Below are positions 17,054 to 25,024 of a stretch of 40,855 nt of DNA, in pieces; positions within the stretch are counted from its first letter, which is position 1, and every line of letters starts with the position of its first letter. This DNA comes from Aliishimia sp045106335. Its GTDB lineage: Bacteria; Pseudomonadota; Alphaproteobacteria; Rhodobacterales; Rhodobacteraceae. The DNA lies in contig JBGCEM010000096.1 in assembly GCA_045106335.1 (NCBI GenBank), forward strand, positions 1 to 40,855, given 5' to 3'. The position numbers and the translations under genes were made by a program. The notes below the pieces were generated by a model. It was not told the origin of the DNA, did not search any database, and was given only the letters and a program-made list of their open reading frames with translations.

Positions 17054-17701
17054 TCACGCGATTGCCAATAAAGGTTGTTCGGGGCCAGTTTCGGCGCGAC
17101 CAAAAGCTGTTTCGAACCAATGCAGCGATTGTTCAGGTCGAATGCCTGCACGTTGTGCGACACGGGCTTGGGCTTCAGGGCTGAAATCCCACAGTCCAAC
17201 GCTGATTTGATCACGACCTTCGCCAACTGTTCCCAATACTTCAGGGCTTGCACCAATCATACGATAGATCCGCACCATACGGGCATCAAAAACACCTACA
17301 AATTGAACAATTCCAAGACCACGCATAATTTCACCACCACCCAGCATCAAAGCCGCTGCCACATGAGCGGGAGCCGACCGCGTTAAACAAAACCGTGTAC
17401 ATTCCCAAATCAGCGGGCTGACAACTTCGCCACCGCCCATAACTTCAGAAAAGTGATCATTTACCATAACAGGGCCCGTCGTGGGCAAGAAACGCATGGA
17501 TCCACCATGGGTTCCATCGGGCATTTCCCAGATCACATAAAGCGGGTTATGCGCATCATATTCGTCTGTCTCATAGCCGTTTTCATCAACTGAGACCTCC
17601 CAGTTCAAACGTTCGCGGAATTGATCCGCACGATCCCGAAACATTGTGTCACGGAGTTTAGGGAAGTTTTTAAGTTGATCGGCGTAGATGTAGCGCAGCA
17701 T
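17054..17701 (-). CDS. luxI: Acyl-homoserine lactone synthase, LuxI family
   Basis: A 215-residue autoinducer synthase that joins an acyl chain from acyl-ACP to S-adenosylmethionine and releases an N-acyl-homoserine lactone. All ten residues usually called invariant in LuxI proteins are found: R24, F28, W34, E44, D46, D49, R70, F84, E100 and R103. The block DQFRERLNWEV then ETDEYD is especially clear. Position 143 and nearby lack an obvious indicator of 3-oxo preference, so the acyl chain is not predicted. GGAG eight bases upstream supports the ATG at 17701 over a longer frame to 17782. It is 108 bases downstream of luxR, enough room for its own promoter; I found no convincing lux box there. 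Confidence 0.95.
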   Translation of the reverse strand: MLRYIYADQLKNFPKLRDTMFRDRADQFRERLNWEVSVDENGYETDEYDAHNPLYVIWEMPDGTHGGSMRFLPTTGPVMVNDHFSEVMGGGEVVSPLIWECTRFCLTRSAPAHVAAALMLGGGEIMRGLGIVQFVGVFDARMVRIYRMIGASPEVLGTVGEGRDQISVGLWDFSPEAQARVAQRAGIRPEQSLHWFETAFGRAETGPEQPLLAIA

Positions 17702-17809
17702 GTTGACCGCTCCTTCGCTATAATTGGGGAGTGGACAAAGGAATAACCCTAGGAAATTTAACGTCAGCCTATTGGAGCGCACGGAAAATTAACGAATTGG
17801 GCTGTGCGG

Positions 17810-18529
17810 CTATACGACGATCAGGCCTTGAGCCATCGCTCGGGCCACTGCGTGGGTGGTGTTCATTGCACCTAATTTGAACCGAGCACTTTCAATGTAA
17901 ACACGTAGCGTGTGCTCAGAAATAGACAAAGAATCAGCCACTTGCGCCCGAGAGTACCCCATAGCCAACAGGGTCATTGCATCGACTTCACGCGGGCTTA
18001 AATTACGTTTCTGATCCGGCGTTCGATTCGGTTCAAGTTGCAGCGCTTTTTCGTTAAAATAGTGCGCAATTAGGATCAACGAGCGGCGATGTTCTTCGGT
18101 AAATTCTGACCAGATATCATCCGAACAGGTGTGGTTTGCGGTAAATAACGCGAATTGACCGCTGGGGCCACGCACAGGAACAGAGAATCCCTGATTCCCC
18201 AGACCGTATTGCATTGCCTCTGCCAAGAAGTCTCGGGCGGCCTTGCTTGACCAGTCCAACCGTTTCCAATCCACAGGGTGAAAGCGTTGATAACACCCCA
18301 CAATGACCGGATCGACGCGCACGTAATTTTGTTCGACGTAACGCGCCTGCCAAGCCTCAGAATAGGTGCCGCAGCCATATTGCTCGCCACCGGCATCGAC
18401 CCAGTGATACGCGACATGATCAATTCGTAAAACATCGCGCAATTGCTCACTGGCTGTTTGGATCCCTTCAAGCGCTTGCGCTGTTTCCAATCTCTCCAGA
18501 ATGTCTTCCAAGCTTTTGTTCGTCGCCAT
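17810..18529 (-). CDS. luxR: LuxR family quorum-sensing transcription factor
   Basis: A 239-residue regulator. The autoinducer-binding domain (about 5-165) keeps the residues expected from TraR: W60, Y64, D73, P74, W88 and G114. The C-terminal GerE-type helix-turn-helix (about 176-238) reads LSPREVDAMTLLAMGYSRAQVADSLSISEHTLRVY. It should bind the lactone made by the LuxI encoded next and control target promoters. The first 62 bases overlap the 3' end of a small upstream ORF in another frame, suggesting coupled translation. The longer frame to 18562 adds a proline-rich stretch and is less likely. Confidence 0.94.
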   Translation of the reverse strand: MATNKSLEDILERLETAQALEGIQTASEQLRDVLRIDHVAYHWVDAGGEQYGCGTYSEAWQARYVEQNYVRVDPVIVGCYQRFHPVDWKRLDWSSKAARDFLAEAMQYGLGNQGFSVPVRGPSGQFALFTANHTCSDDIWSEFTEEHRRSLILIAHYFNEKALQLEPNRTPDQKRNLSPREVDAMTLLAMGYSRAQVADSLSISEHTLRVYIESARFKLGAMNTTHAVARAMAQGLIVV

Positions 18530-18680
18530 AGGTGGGCAAGGCCTTGTATTCGGTGGACGCAATTTCTGTGGCAGCTAAGTCGGCCGTGATTGCGATTTGC
18601 TCTGCCAATGCAGAATAATCGTTTTTCTGGGCGAAGCTTTTAAGGTCTGCGAGAACGTCCAAGATCCATTCGTTTTTCAT
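18468..18680 (-). CDS. Small ORF overlapping the start of luxR
   Basis: A 70-residue frame starting MKNEWILDVLADLKSFA and continuing with a helical, acidic sequence (DYSALAEQIAITADLAATEIAS). Its composition is protein-like, with amphipathic helices in the first 45 residues, while the tail (LPTYGDEQKLGRHSGEIG) falls where the frame overlaps luxR. I recall similar MKNEWILDVLADL openings encoded upstream of luxR in other roseobacters, but cannot verify this here. AAAGGG lies about 11 bases before the ATG, and an in-frame GTG lies four codons further up. It may be a partner or antagonist of LuxR, or a leader that couples translation. No known function. Confidence 0.6.
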   Translation of the reverse strand: MKNEWILDVLADLKSFAQKNDYSALAEQIAITADLAATEIASTEYKALPTYGDEQKLGRHSGEIGNSASA

Positions 18681-18721
18681 GCCTAGATACACCCTTTAGT
18701 GGTTAATGAAGCGTTAAAGAC

Positions 18722-18750
18722 ATACTAGCATAAGTTAAGGGGTTGGATAA
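18722..18750 (-). promoter_or_regulatory. Possible promoter of the small ORF-luxR transcript
   Basis: On the minus strand TTATCC (18750-18745), 17 bases, then TAGTAT (18727-18722), preceded by TG at the extended -10 position (TGC-TAGTAT). It lies about 42 bases before the ATG at 18680. I see no 18-20 base lux-box palindrome with CTG/CAG arms in 18681-18895. Confidence 0.35.
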
Positions 18751-18832
18751 ATTCGCATATTTCAACTCCCCCAAAATAGCGAGGTCAGGATTTGTAAGTT
18801 CAATTGGGACCTAAAGCCACAACCCTGAGACG

Positions 18833-18868
18833 AAAAATGCCCGCGATCACAACTGTGATTCGCGGGCA
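18833..18868 (-). terminator. Intrinsic terminator of ccr
   Basis: The minus strand carries GCCCGCGAATCAC, a short loop, then GTGATCGCGGGC, a 12-13 pair stem with one bulged A, followed directly by ATTTTT. It lies 28 bases after the ccr stop codon, so ccr should be transcribed alone and insulated from the quorum-sensing genes. Confidence 0.85.
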
Positions 18869-18895
18869 CGTTAGTTGATTCGGTCGGATAAAGGG

Positions 18896-20179
18896 TTAAC
18901 TTTTCCCTTCTAGCACGTCCTCTAGGGTCCGCAGACCCGTCTTGGGCGCTTGGACCAGCACCGACATATTGCCTGGCTTGTGTTCATTGCGCAGCATTTT
19001 CATATGCGCCTCGGGCAAATCGTTCCAGGCAAAGACCTCAGACATACAAGGATCCAGACGGCGTTCGACCATCAGCTGGTTTGCCGCCATTGCCTGTTTC
19101 AGATGCGCGAAATGCGAACCCTGCAGACGCTTCTGGTGCATCCACATATAACGCACGTCAAAGGTTAGGTTGAATCCCGTGGTGCCCGCGCAGATCACAA
19201 CCATGCCACCTTTTTTCACAACAAAGGTCGAGACAGGGAAAGTGGATTCGCCGGGATGTTCAAAGACCATATCAACATTCACGCCTTTACCCGTGATGTC
19301 CCAGATCGCTTTGCCGAACTTGCGCGCTTCCTTAAACCAGTCATTGTATTCTGGTGTACCAACCGTCGGCAGCTGCCCCCAACAGTTGAAATCTTTACGG
19401 TTCAAAACGCCCTTTGCACCCAAATCCATCACAAACTCGCGTTTGCTTTCATCCGAGATAACACCGATTGCATTTGCACCCGCAGTGTTGATCAGCTGGA
19501 TCGCATAAGATCCCAGACCGCCCGACGCGCCCCAGACCAAAACATTCTGGCCAGGTTTCAGGTCATGTGGCTCATGACCGAACAGCATCCGATAGGCAGT
19601 TGCCAAGGTCAGCGTGTAACATGCACTTTCTTCCCAAGTCAGGTGCTTGGGACGCGGCATTAGCTGTTGGGACTGTACATTCGTGAACTGTGCAAAGGAT
19701 CCATCAGGGGTTTCATAGCCCCAGATCCGCTGGCTGGGCGAATACATCGGATCGCCACCGTTACAGTGCTCATCATCACCGTCGTCTTGATTGCAGTGGA
19801 TGACGACTTCATCCCCAACCTTCCAGCGCGTAACCTTATCGCCGACGGCCCACACGATACCGGATGCATCGGAACCAGCGATATGGAACGGTTTGCCATG
19901 ACCATCAAACGGTGAAATCGGCTGGCCCAACGCGGCCCAAACCCCATTGTAATTCACGCCCGCGGCCATAACCAAGACCAACACTTCGTGGCTGTCCAGG
20001 GTTGGTACGTCGACGACTTCGACTTCCATAGCTGTGTCGGGCTCACCGTGACGCTCGCGCCGGATGGTCCACGCGTACATTTTCTTAGGGACATATCCCA
20101 TCGGGGGCATTTCACCCAATTCGTACAGATCTTTTTCGGGCGCCTCATATGCAACCAAACCGTTCGTATCCAAAGCCAT
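18896..20179 (-). CDS. ccr: Crotonyl-CoA carboxylase/reductase
   Basis: A 427-residue MDR-family enzyme that reductively carboxylates crotonyl-CoA with NADPH and CO2 to (2S)-ethylmalonyl-CoA, the defining step of the EMC pathway. The family-specific regions are present: AAGVNYNGVWAALGQPISPFD (CO2-contact Asn), HCNQDDGDDEHCNGGDPM, QRIWGYETPDGSFAQF (the Phe/Glu pair near the CO2 site depends on this loop), the NADPH loop WGASGGLGSYA and the CO2-site His in QGSHFAHL. Length is exactly as expected. GGAGG lies five bases before the ATG. The gene lies between an acyltransferase and the lux genes and has its own terminator. The ecm gene is about 1.7 kb away, divergent. Confidence 0.97.
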   Translation of the reverse strand: MALDTNGLVAYEAPEKDLYELGEMPPMGYVPKKMYAWTIRRERHGEPDTAMEVEVVDVPTLDSHEVLVLVMAAGVNYNGVWAALGQPISPFDGHGKPFHIAGSDASGIVWAVGDKVTRWKVGDEVVIHCNQDDGDDEHCNGGDPMYSPSQRIWGYETPDGSFAQFTNVQSQQLMPRPKHLTWEESACYTLTLATAYRMLFGHEPHDLKPGQNVLVWGASGGLGSYAIQLINTAGANAIGVISDESKREFVMDLGAKGVLNRKDFNCWGQLPTVGTPEYNDWFKEARKFGKAIWDITGKGVNVDMVFEHPGESTFPVSTFVVKKGGMVVICAGTTGFNLTFDVRYMWMHQKRLQGSHFAHLKQAMAANQLMVERRLDPCMSEVFAWNDLPEAHMKMLRNEHKPGNMSVLVQAPKTGLRTLEDVLEGKS

Positions 20180-20226
20180 CCAAGCCTCCGTTTAATCCAA
20201 AGGTGCCGCAGCGCAGAATCGCTGCG

Positions 20227-20255
20227 TTTAGACAGCAATATGGACGCTTGCGCAA
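20227..20255 (-). promoter_or_regulatory. Likely ccr promoter with TTGCGCAA palindrome
   Basis: On the minus strand TTGCGC (20255-20250), 17 bases, then TCTAAA (20232-20227), 48 bases before the ccr start. The -35 lies inside the palindrome TTGCGCAA (20248-20255), which could be an operator; related TTGC-N-GCAA palindromes occur upstream of ecm and mcl2. Confidence 0.45.
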
Positions 20256-20343
20256 CAAAGCAACAGTACAAATGGCAATTTGAGTAATTTTATGACCCAG
20301 CAGGCGCAGAAAACACCTCGCACGCGCAGAAACCCAATGACTT

Positions 20344-21681
20344 CTAGCCTATTGAGTTGGCATAATATTGCAAACTTTGGATTTCATGGTCCGAGATCCG
20401 TATGTCTTCGTTTTCAATTTGAACGAACTTGCGATGGACCAAATGTGCCAAAGCCTCACGTAAATACGCTTCCGGAGTTTCATCTTCCCTTAGCAAGAAC
20501 GCCTCTGGTTGCGCTTCGATCACAGCACATCCCTGCGCGATGAGTTCTGTCTTTGATATCTTGTCGCCCTTGCGCAAAAGAATGTCCGCCAATATCGGCA
20601 ATCCCAATTTGGGCATCGCCATTTCGATCCGACCCATCAATTCCACTGCCAAGTCGTCCAAAGACATATTTGATGCAGAACCGTTGAAGGACAGCGGCTC
20701 TCCAAAAATCACACCTGCAGATCCAAATCGGCCAAACTTTCCGCGCAGTCTTAGCCACAAGTTCCGGCTTATAAAGCCAAAGATCACACCCAACTTCGCC
20801 CCGAAACGTCGATTGCCTTGAACATGGGCGGCCATCAAGACACGATCTTCCAGCACGCGATCATAGTTTATTGCAACAGGCACAAATACAACTTCGCGCG
20901 CATTGTCTTGCGCAGCCTCTAAAACATATCCCAACAACCCCATCTTGGGAGGCGCCAACTTTCCGTCCAGACTCAGCCCACCTTCAGGAAAAATCGCCTG
21001 CGTTACACCCCCAAGCGTCGCCATATGGACGTAGCGCGCCAATACTTTACGATAAAGCGCTCCGCGGGATTTGCGGCGGATAAAATACGCCCCCATCGAC
21101 TTTATCAAACGTGACAACGGCCAAATCCGCGCCCACTCGCCGACCGCATAGGATAATGCCGAAGACTGCGCTGCCAGATATGTCACCAAAACATAATCCA
21201 TGTTTGAGCGGTGATTCATAATGAACACAACGGTCGAGTCTTTTGGGATAGCCGCGATTACCGCATTGTTTTGCGGTCCCGTCCGAACGACGTATAAAAC
21301 ATTGGCCAACCAACGCGCGACTCGAATGCCAAACCCGAAATAGGCAAAGGCCGAAAAGCTTGGAACAATCTCGCGCGCATAGCGACGGGCTTTCTCAAAA
21401 CCAACATCCTCCCGCACCCCTTGCTTGCTCGCATATTCAACAATTGCTTCGGTGACCTGTGGATCATAACTCAATCGCTGAATCATGTCCTGACGCGCGG
21501 CCAATTTGAACGGCTCAATCGGGCGAGTCAGTTTTGTATTCAGCTGCGCAACGGCACGTTCCAAGCGACGGCGGAAAAACCAACGCACCGACGGAAACAA
21601 GAAATGCGATGCAAAAGTGACCGCCGCAAACGCCACAATCAGAACGAATAACCAAATCGGAAGCTGAACTGTGTTCGTCAT
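20344..21681 (-). CDS. Glycerol-3-phosphate/lysophospholipid acyltransferase (PlsB/PlsC-like)
   Basis: A 445-residue membrane-associated acyltransferase. Residues 8-29 form an N-terminal transmembrane segment. The acyltransferase motif H-x4-D appears as NHRSNMDYVL (H157, D162), block II is near GAYFIRRKS, and block III is IFPEGGLSLDG (230-240). The HRS-M-DY form and the long C-terminal region (DKISKTELIAQGCAV and so on) resemble PlsB-type glycerol-3-phosphate acyltransferases more than the short PlsC. It would acylate glycerol-3-phosphate or lysophosphatidate in phospholipid synthesis. It reads toward ccr with 163 bases between and is divergent from ecm. Confidence 0.83.
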   Translation of the reverse strand: MTNTVQLPIWLFVLIVAFAAVTFASHFLFPSVRWFFRRRLERAVAQLNTKLTRPIEPFKLAARQDMIQRLSYDPQVTEAIVEYASKQGVREDVGFEKARRYAREIVPSFSAFAYFGFGIRVARWLANVLYVVRTGPQNNAVIAAIPKDSTVVFIMNHRSNMDYVLVTYLAAQSSALSYAVGEWARIWPLSRLIKSMGAYFIRRKSRGALYRKVLARYVHMATLGGVTQAIFPEGGLSLDGKLAPPKMGLLGYVLEAAQDNAREVVFVPVAINYDRVLEDRVLMAAHVQGNRRFGAKLGVIFGFISRNLWLRLRGKFGRFGSAGVIFGEPLSFNGSASNMSLDDLAVELMGRIEMAMPKLGLPILADILLRKGDKISKTELIAQGCAVIEAQPEAFLLREDETPEAYLREALAHLVHRKFVQIENEDIRISDHEIQSLQYYANSIG

Positions 21682-21830
21682 AGTCGAAAATTGCCCTGAA
21701 TGCGGGTGGGCGTAAACCTATTCCTAAGAAAGAGCACCTGGGTTTGTTGACGGGCTTGTATATTGGCGACAGTTTATTCGCGCTTAACGGGTTCCTTCAG
21801 AAAACATGCAGATTGCCGCAACGCAGCGAA

Positions 21831-21860
21831 TTGACATCGGCATAATATTACCAGTATCAA
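21831..21860 (+). promoter_or_regulatory. Likely ecm promoter
   Basis: TTGACA (21831-21836), 18 bases, TATCAA (21855-21860), about 47 bases before the ecm start. The -35 is perfect. The palindrome TTGCCGCAA at 21813-21821 ends nine bases before the -35, a position suited to an activator. Confidence 0.55.
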
Positions 21861-21906
21861 GCTCTGGAAGAAACAAAATTACCCAAAGTGATTCAGTGAG
21901 GCCTAA

Positions 21907-23874
21907 ATGACGCAACCGCAGAAAGACCGCCCTTGGCTCATTCGGACGTATGCCGGCCATTCAACCGCATCCGCGTCGAACGCGCTGTATCGCGCGAATC
22001 TGGAAAAAGGTCAGACGGGTTTGTCCGTCGCCTTCGATCTTCCAACACAAACCGGGTATGACAGCGATCACATTCTGTCCCGTGGCGAAGTCGGCAAAGT
22101 GGGGGTTCCGGTCAGTCATTTGGGCGACATGCGGACTCTGTTTGATAAAATTCCGCTGGAAAAAATGAATACCTCGATGACGATCAATGCGACTGCGCCT
22201 TGGTTGTTAGCGCTGTATATTTCCGTCGCGGAAGAACAAGGTGCAGATGTCACGAAATTGCAAGGTACCGTGCAAAACGATCTGATCAAAGAATACCTAT
22301 CGCGCGGGACCTATATTTGTCCGCCAAAACCATCGCTGAAAATGATCGCCGATGTGGCCGAATATTGCTATTCTAATGTTCCCAAGTGGAACCCCATGAA
22401 TGTGTGTTCTTATCACTTGCAAGAAGCCGGCGCGACACCTGAGCAAGAATTGGCCTTTGCTTTAGCAACGGCTCAAGCGGTTTTGGACGAATTAAAACCA
22501 CGCGTACCAGCAGAAGATTTCCCCGCGATGGTGGGTCGTATTTCCTTCTTCGTAAATGCAGGAATTCGATTTGTCACCGAAATGTGCAAAATGCGTGCCT
22601 TTGTAGATCTCTGGGATGAGATTTGTATAAATCGTTATGGAGTCGAAGATCCCAAATTTCGCCGCTTCCGATATGGGGTACAGGTCAACTCGCTGGGGCT
22701 CACAGAACAACAGCCCGAAAACAATGTCTATCGCATCCTAATAGAGATGCTGGCCGTAACCCTGTCCAAAAAAGCACGTGCCCGCGCCGTGCAACTGCCC
22801 GCCTGGAACGAGGCATTGGGACTTCCACGCCCTTGGGACCAACAATGGTCAATGCGTATGCAGCAAATTCTGGCTTATGAAACTGACCTTTTGGAATTTG
22901 ATGATCTATTCGAAGGCAACCCAGCCGTAGACGCGAAAGTCGAGGCTTTGAAAGATGGTGCGCGACACGAATTAGCGACGCTGGAAAGCATGGAAGGTGC
23001 AATAGGCGCGATCGATTATATGAAATCTCGGTTGGTTGAAAGCAATTCCGAACGGCTCAATCGAATTGAAGCGGGCGAAACAATCGTTGTTGGTGTCAAT
23101 AAATGGCAACAGGGTGAACCGTCCCCATTGATGACATCTGATGGTGGAATCATGGTCGTTGACCCGGCTGTTGAGCAAGAACAGATAAAACGTCTCAATG
23201 AATGGCGCGCAGCGCGCGATGCACAAACAGTTGCCAAAACCCTGGAACAATTAAAGGCCGACGCGGCCGCTGGCAAAAATGTAATGCCAGCATCCATTGC
23301 CTGCGCCAAAGCCGGGGTAACAACTGGAGAATGGGCTGCACAAATGCGCGCCGTTCACGGAGAATATCGCGGCCCCACAGGCGTTGCTGCCGGGCGATCC
23401 AATAAAACCGAAGGTCTGGACGATATTCGTGATGCAGTGGACGCAGTCAGCGACAAATTGGGGCGTCGCTTAAAGTTCTTGGTCGGCAAACCCGGTTTGG
23501 ACGGCCACTCAAATGGTGCGGAACAAATTGCCGTACGCGCGCGCGATTGCGGAATGGATATCGCATATGAAGGCATCCGACTAACCCCCGAAGAAATAGT
23601 AAAAGCGGCCCAAGAGGACAATGCGCACGTCATTGGATTATCTATTTTGTCCGGCAGCCATTTGCCCCTGGTTGAAGATGTGTTGTCACGTATGCGCGGC
23701 GCTGGCCTGTCGAATATTCCAATTATTGTCGGTGGTATTATCCCGGATGAGGACGCAGATGCTTTGCGTGCAATGGGTGTTTCGCGTGTTTACACACCAA
23801 AAGACTTTGAGCTGAATACAATTATGACCGATATTGTAGAACTCGCAGATCCGAAAGCGGTGGCCGCAGAATAA
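21907..23874 (+). CDS. ecm: (2R)-Ethylmalonyl-CoA mutase
   Basis: A 655-residue adenosylcobalamin-dependent mutase that rearranges (2R)-ethylmalonyl-CoA to (2S)-methylsuccinyl-CoA in the EMC pathway. The N-terminal TIM barrel begins RPWLIRTYAGHSTASASN and has GLSVAFDLPTQTGYDSDH, as in the MeaA/Ecm branch rather than methylmalonyl-CoA mutase. The C-terminal B12-binding domain (about 515-650) has GKPGLDGHSNG, giving D532, cobalt-ligating H534 and G537, then SILSGSH and VGGIIPDED. It is a single polypeptide without the separate small subunit. GAGG precedes the ATG. It is divergent from the acyltransferase gene and followed by a terminator. Confidence 0.96.
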   Translation: MTQPQKDRPWLIRTYAGHSTASASNALYRANLEKGQTGLSVAFDLPTQTGYDSDHILSRGEVGKVGVPVSHLGDMRTLFDKIPLEKMNTSMTINATAPWLLALYISVAEEQGADVTKLQGTVQNDLIKEYLSRGTYICPPKPSLKMIADVAEYCYSNVPKWNPMNVCSYHLQEAGATPEQELAFALATAQAVLDELKPRVPAEDFPAMVGRISFFVNAGIRFVTEMCKMRAFVDLWDEICINRYGVEDPKFRRFRYGVQVNSLGLTEQQPENNVYRILIEMLAVTLSKKARARAVQLPAWNEALGLPRPWDQQWSMRMQQILAYETDLLEFDDLFEGNPAVDAKVEALKDGARHELATLESMEGAIGAIDYMKSRLVESNSERLNRIEAGETIVVGVNKWQQGEPSPLMTSDGGIMVVDPAVEQEQIKRLNEWRAARDAQTVAKTLEQLKADAAAGKNVMPASIACAKAGVTTGEWAAQMRAVHGEYRGPTGVAAGRSNKTEGLDDIRDAVDAVSDKLGRRLKFLVGKPGLDGHSNGAEQIAVRARDCGMDIAYEGIRLTPEEIVKAAQEDNAHVIGLSILSGSHLPLVEDVLSRMRGAGLSNIPIIVGGIIPDEDADALRAMGVSRVYTPKDFELNTIMTDIVELADPKAVAAE

Positions 23875-23903
23875 GCAAAACTACACTTGTCACAATTCAG
23901 TAG

Positions 23904-23935
23904 ACCCGTTTCGATTGCATCGCGACGGGTTTTCT
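23904..23935 (+). terminator. Intrinsic terminator after ecm
   Basis: ACCCGT (23904-23909) pairs with ACGGGT (23925-23930), and an inner CGAT/ATCG stem sits above a 2x2 internal loop. The outer stem is followed by TTTCT. It lies 30 bases after the ecm stop and separates ecm from the H-NS-like gene. Confidence 0.65.
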
Positions 23936-23976
23936 GTATTCAGGCCGCACCGTTCAAAAGTACTGGAATAAAAATC

Positions 23977-24312
23977 ATGGCAAACGATCTTAATACCATG
24001 TCGCGCAAGCAATTGGAAAAACTCGCCAAAGACGTGCAAAAAGCGCTTAAATCTATTGAGACAAAAGAAAAACGCGAAGCCAAAAAAGCCGCGGAAAAGG
24101 CGGTTGCTAAATTTGGGTTTTCCCTTTCCGACGTTACGGGGGCTCCTTCAGCGGTATCAACTAAAAAGAAGCCCGCTGCGAAGAAACCGAGTGCCCCTAA
24201 ATATGCCAATCCCGCAGATTCCAGCCAAACTTGGACTGGAAAAGGCCGTCAGCCCGTTTGGTTCCGCGAGGCCGTAGAAGCTGGAACCGATCCTGCGTCT
24301 ATGGCTATCTAA
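23977..24312 (+). CDS. H-NS family nucleoid-associated protein
   Basis: A 111-residue protein of the H-NS/HvrA-like family. Residues 1-45 form the coiled-coil oligomerisation region (LEKLAKDVQKALKSIETKEK ...), followed by a Lys/Ala/Pro-rich linker. The C-terminal DNA-binding motif is YANPADSSQTWTGKGRQPVW, with TGKGRQP in place of the usual TGRGR-P AT-hook-like loop that enters the minor groove of AT-rich DNA. HvrA-type proteins in Rhodobacterales act as nucleoid and photosynthesis/nitrogen regulators; the specific role here is open. GGAA lies upstream of the ATG. The next gene starts four bases after its stop. Confidence 0.85.
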   Translation: MANDLNTMSRKQLEKLAKDVQKALKSIETKEKREAKKAAEKAVAKFGFSLSDVTGAPSAVSTKKKPAAKKPSAPKYANPADSSQTWTGKGRQPVWFREAVEAGTDPASMAI

Positions 24313-24316
24313 GTCT

Positions 24317-25021
24317 ATGACTATCCATATTGGAGCAGAGCCCGGAAGTATTGCAGAAACTGTTTTAATGCCTGGCGACCCGTATCGCGCGAAATGGGCG
24401 GCCGAAACGTTTTTAGATAATACGACTTGCGTCAATGAAACACGCGGTATGTTGGCTTTTACAGGAACATGGCAGGGCCACAAAGTAACCATCCACGGAA
24501 GTGGAATGGGTATGCCCTCGCTATCGATTTATGCGAACGAATTGATCCGGGACTTTGATGCAAAGACTTTGATACGGATCGGCTCTTGTGGTGGCATGCA
24601 ACCACATGTGGATGTGCGCGATATTATCATTGCGACAACTGCAAGTTCCATTTCCACGCCGTCTTCAGCGATTTTCAAAGACTTCAACTTTGCCCCTTGT
24701 GCGGATTGGGGGCTGTTATCTGCAGCCGTGTCCGCAGCAAAGGAACAAAACGTCAAAACACATGTTGGTGGAATTTATTCTTCCGACGTGTTTTATGCCG
24801 AACGTCCTGATTTGGACGAACAAATGGTTCGGCATGGAATTCTCGGTGTCGAAATGGAGGCAGCAGAGCTTTATATCCTTGCAGCACGTTACAAACGACG
24901 CGCTTTAGCTGTGCTGACAGTATCCGATCATTTGCAGACAGGCGAAGCGCTTCCAGCAGATCAGCGGGAACAGTCTTTTGGTGACATGGTTCAAATCGCT
25001 TTGCGGGCGGCCTTTGCTTAG
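24317..25021 (+). CDS. deoD: Purine nucleoside phosphorylase DeoD
   Basis: A 234-residue hexameric-type phosphorylase that splits purine (deoxy)ribonucleosides with phosphate. Residues known from the E. coli enzyme fall at the same numbers: H4, G20, R24, R43, R87, S90, the nucleoside-binding GVEMEAAE (E179, M180, E181) and the catalytic D204 in VSDH. It starts four bases after the H-NS-like gene without a clear ribosome site of its own, so translation is probably coupled, an unusual partnership. It would use nucleosides brought in by an importer such as the BMP system at 8155-12941. It is convergent with the next gene, with three bases between stops. Confidence 0.95.
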   Translation: MTIHIGAEPGSIAETVLMPGDPYRAKWAAETFLDNTTCVNETRGMLAFTGTWQGHKVTIHGSGMGMPSLSIYANELIRDFDAKTLIRIGSCGGMQPHVDVRDIIIATTASSISTPSSAIFKDFNFAPCADWGLLSAAVSAAKEQNVKTHVGGIYSSDVFYAERPDLDEQMVRHGILGVEMEAAELYILAARYKRRALAVLTVSDHLQTGEALPADQREQSFGDMVQIALRAAFA

Positions 25022-25024
25022 ACC

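Noticed and set aside
17702..17809. lux box before luxI
   Set aside because: I found no 18-20 base inverted repeat with CTG/CAG arms in the luxR-luxI gap or before the small ORF; a divergent box cannot be ruled out by eye.
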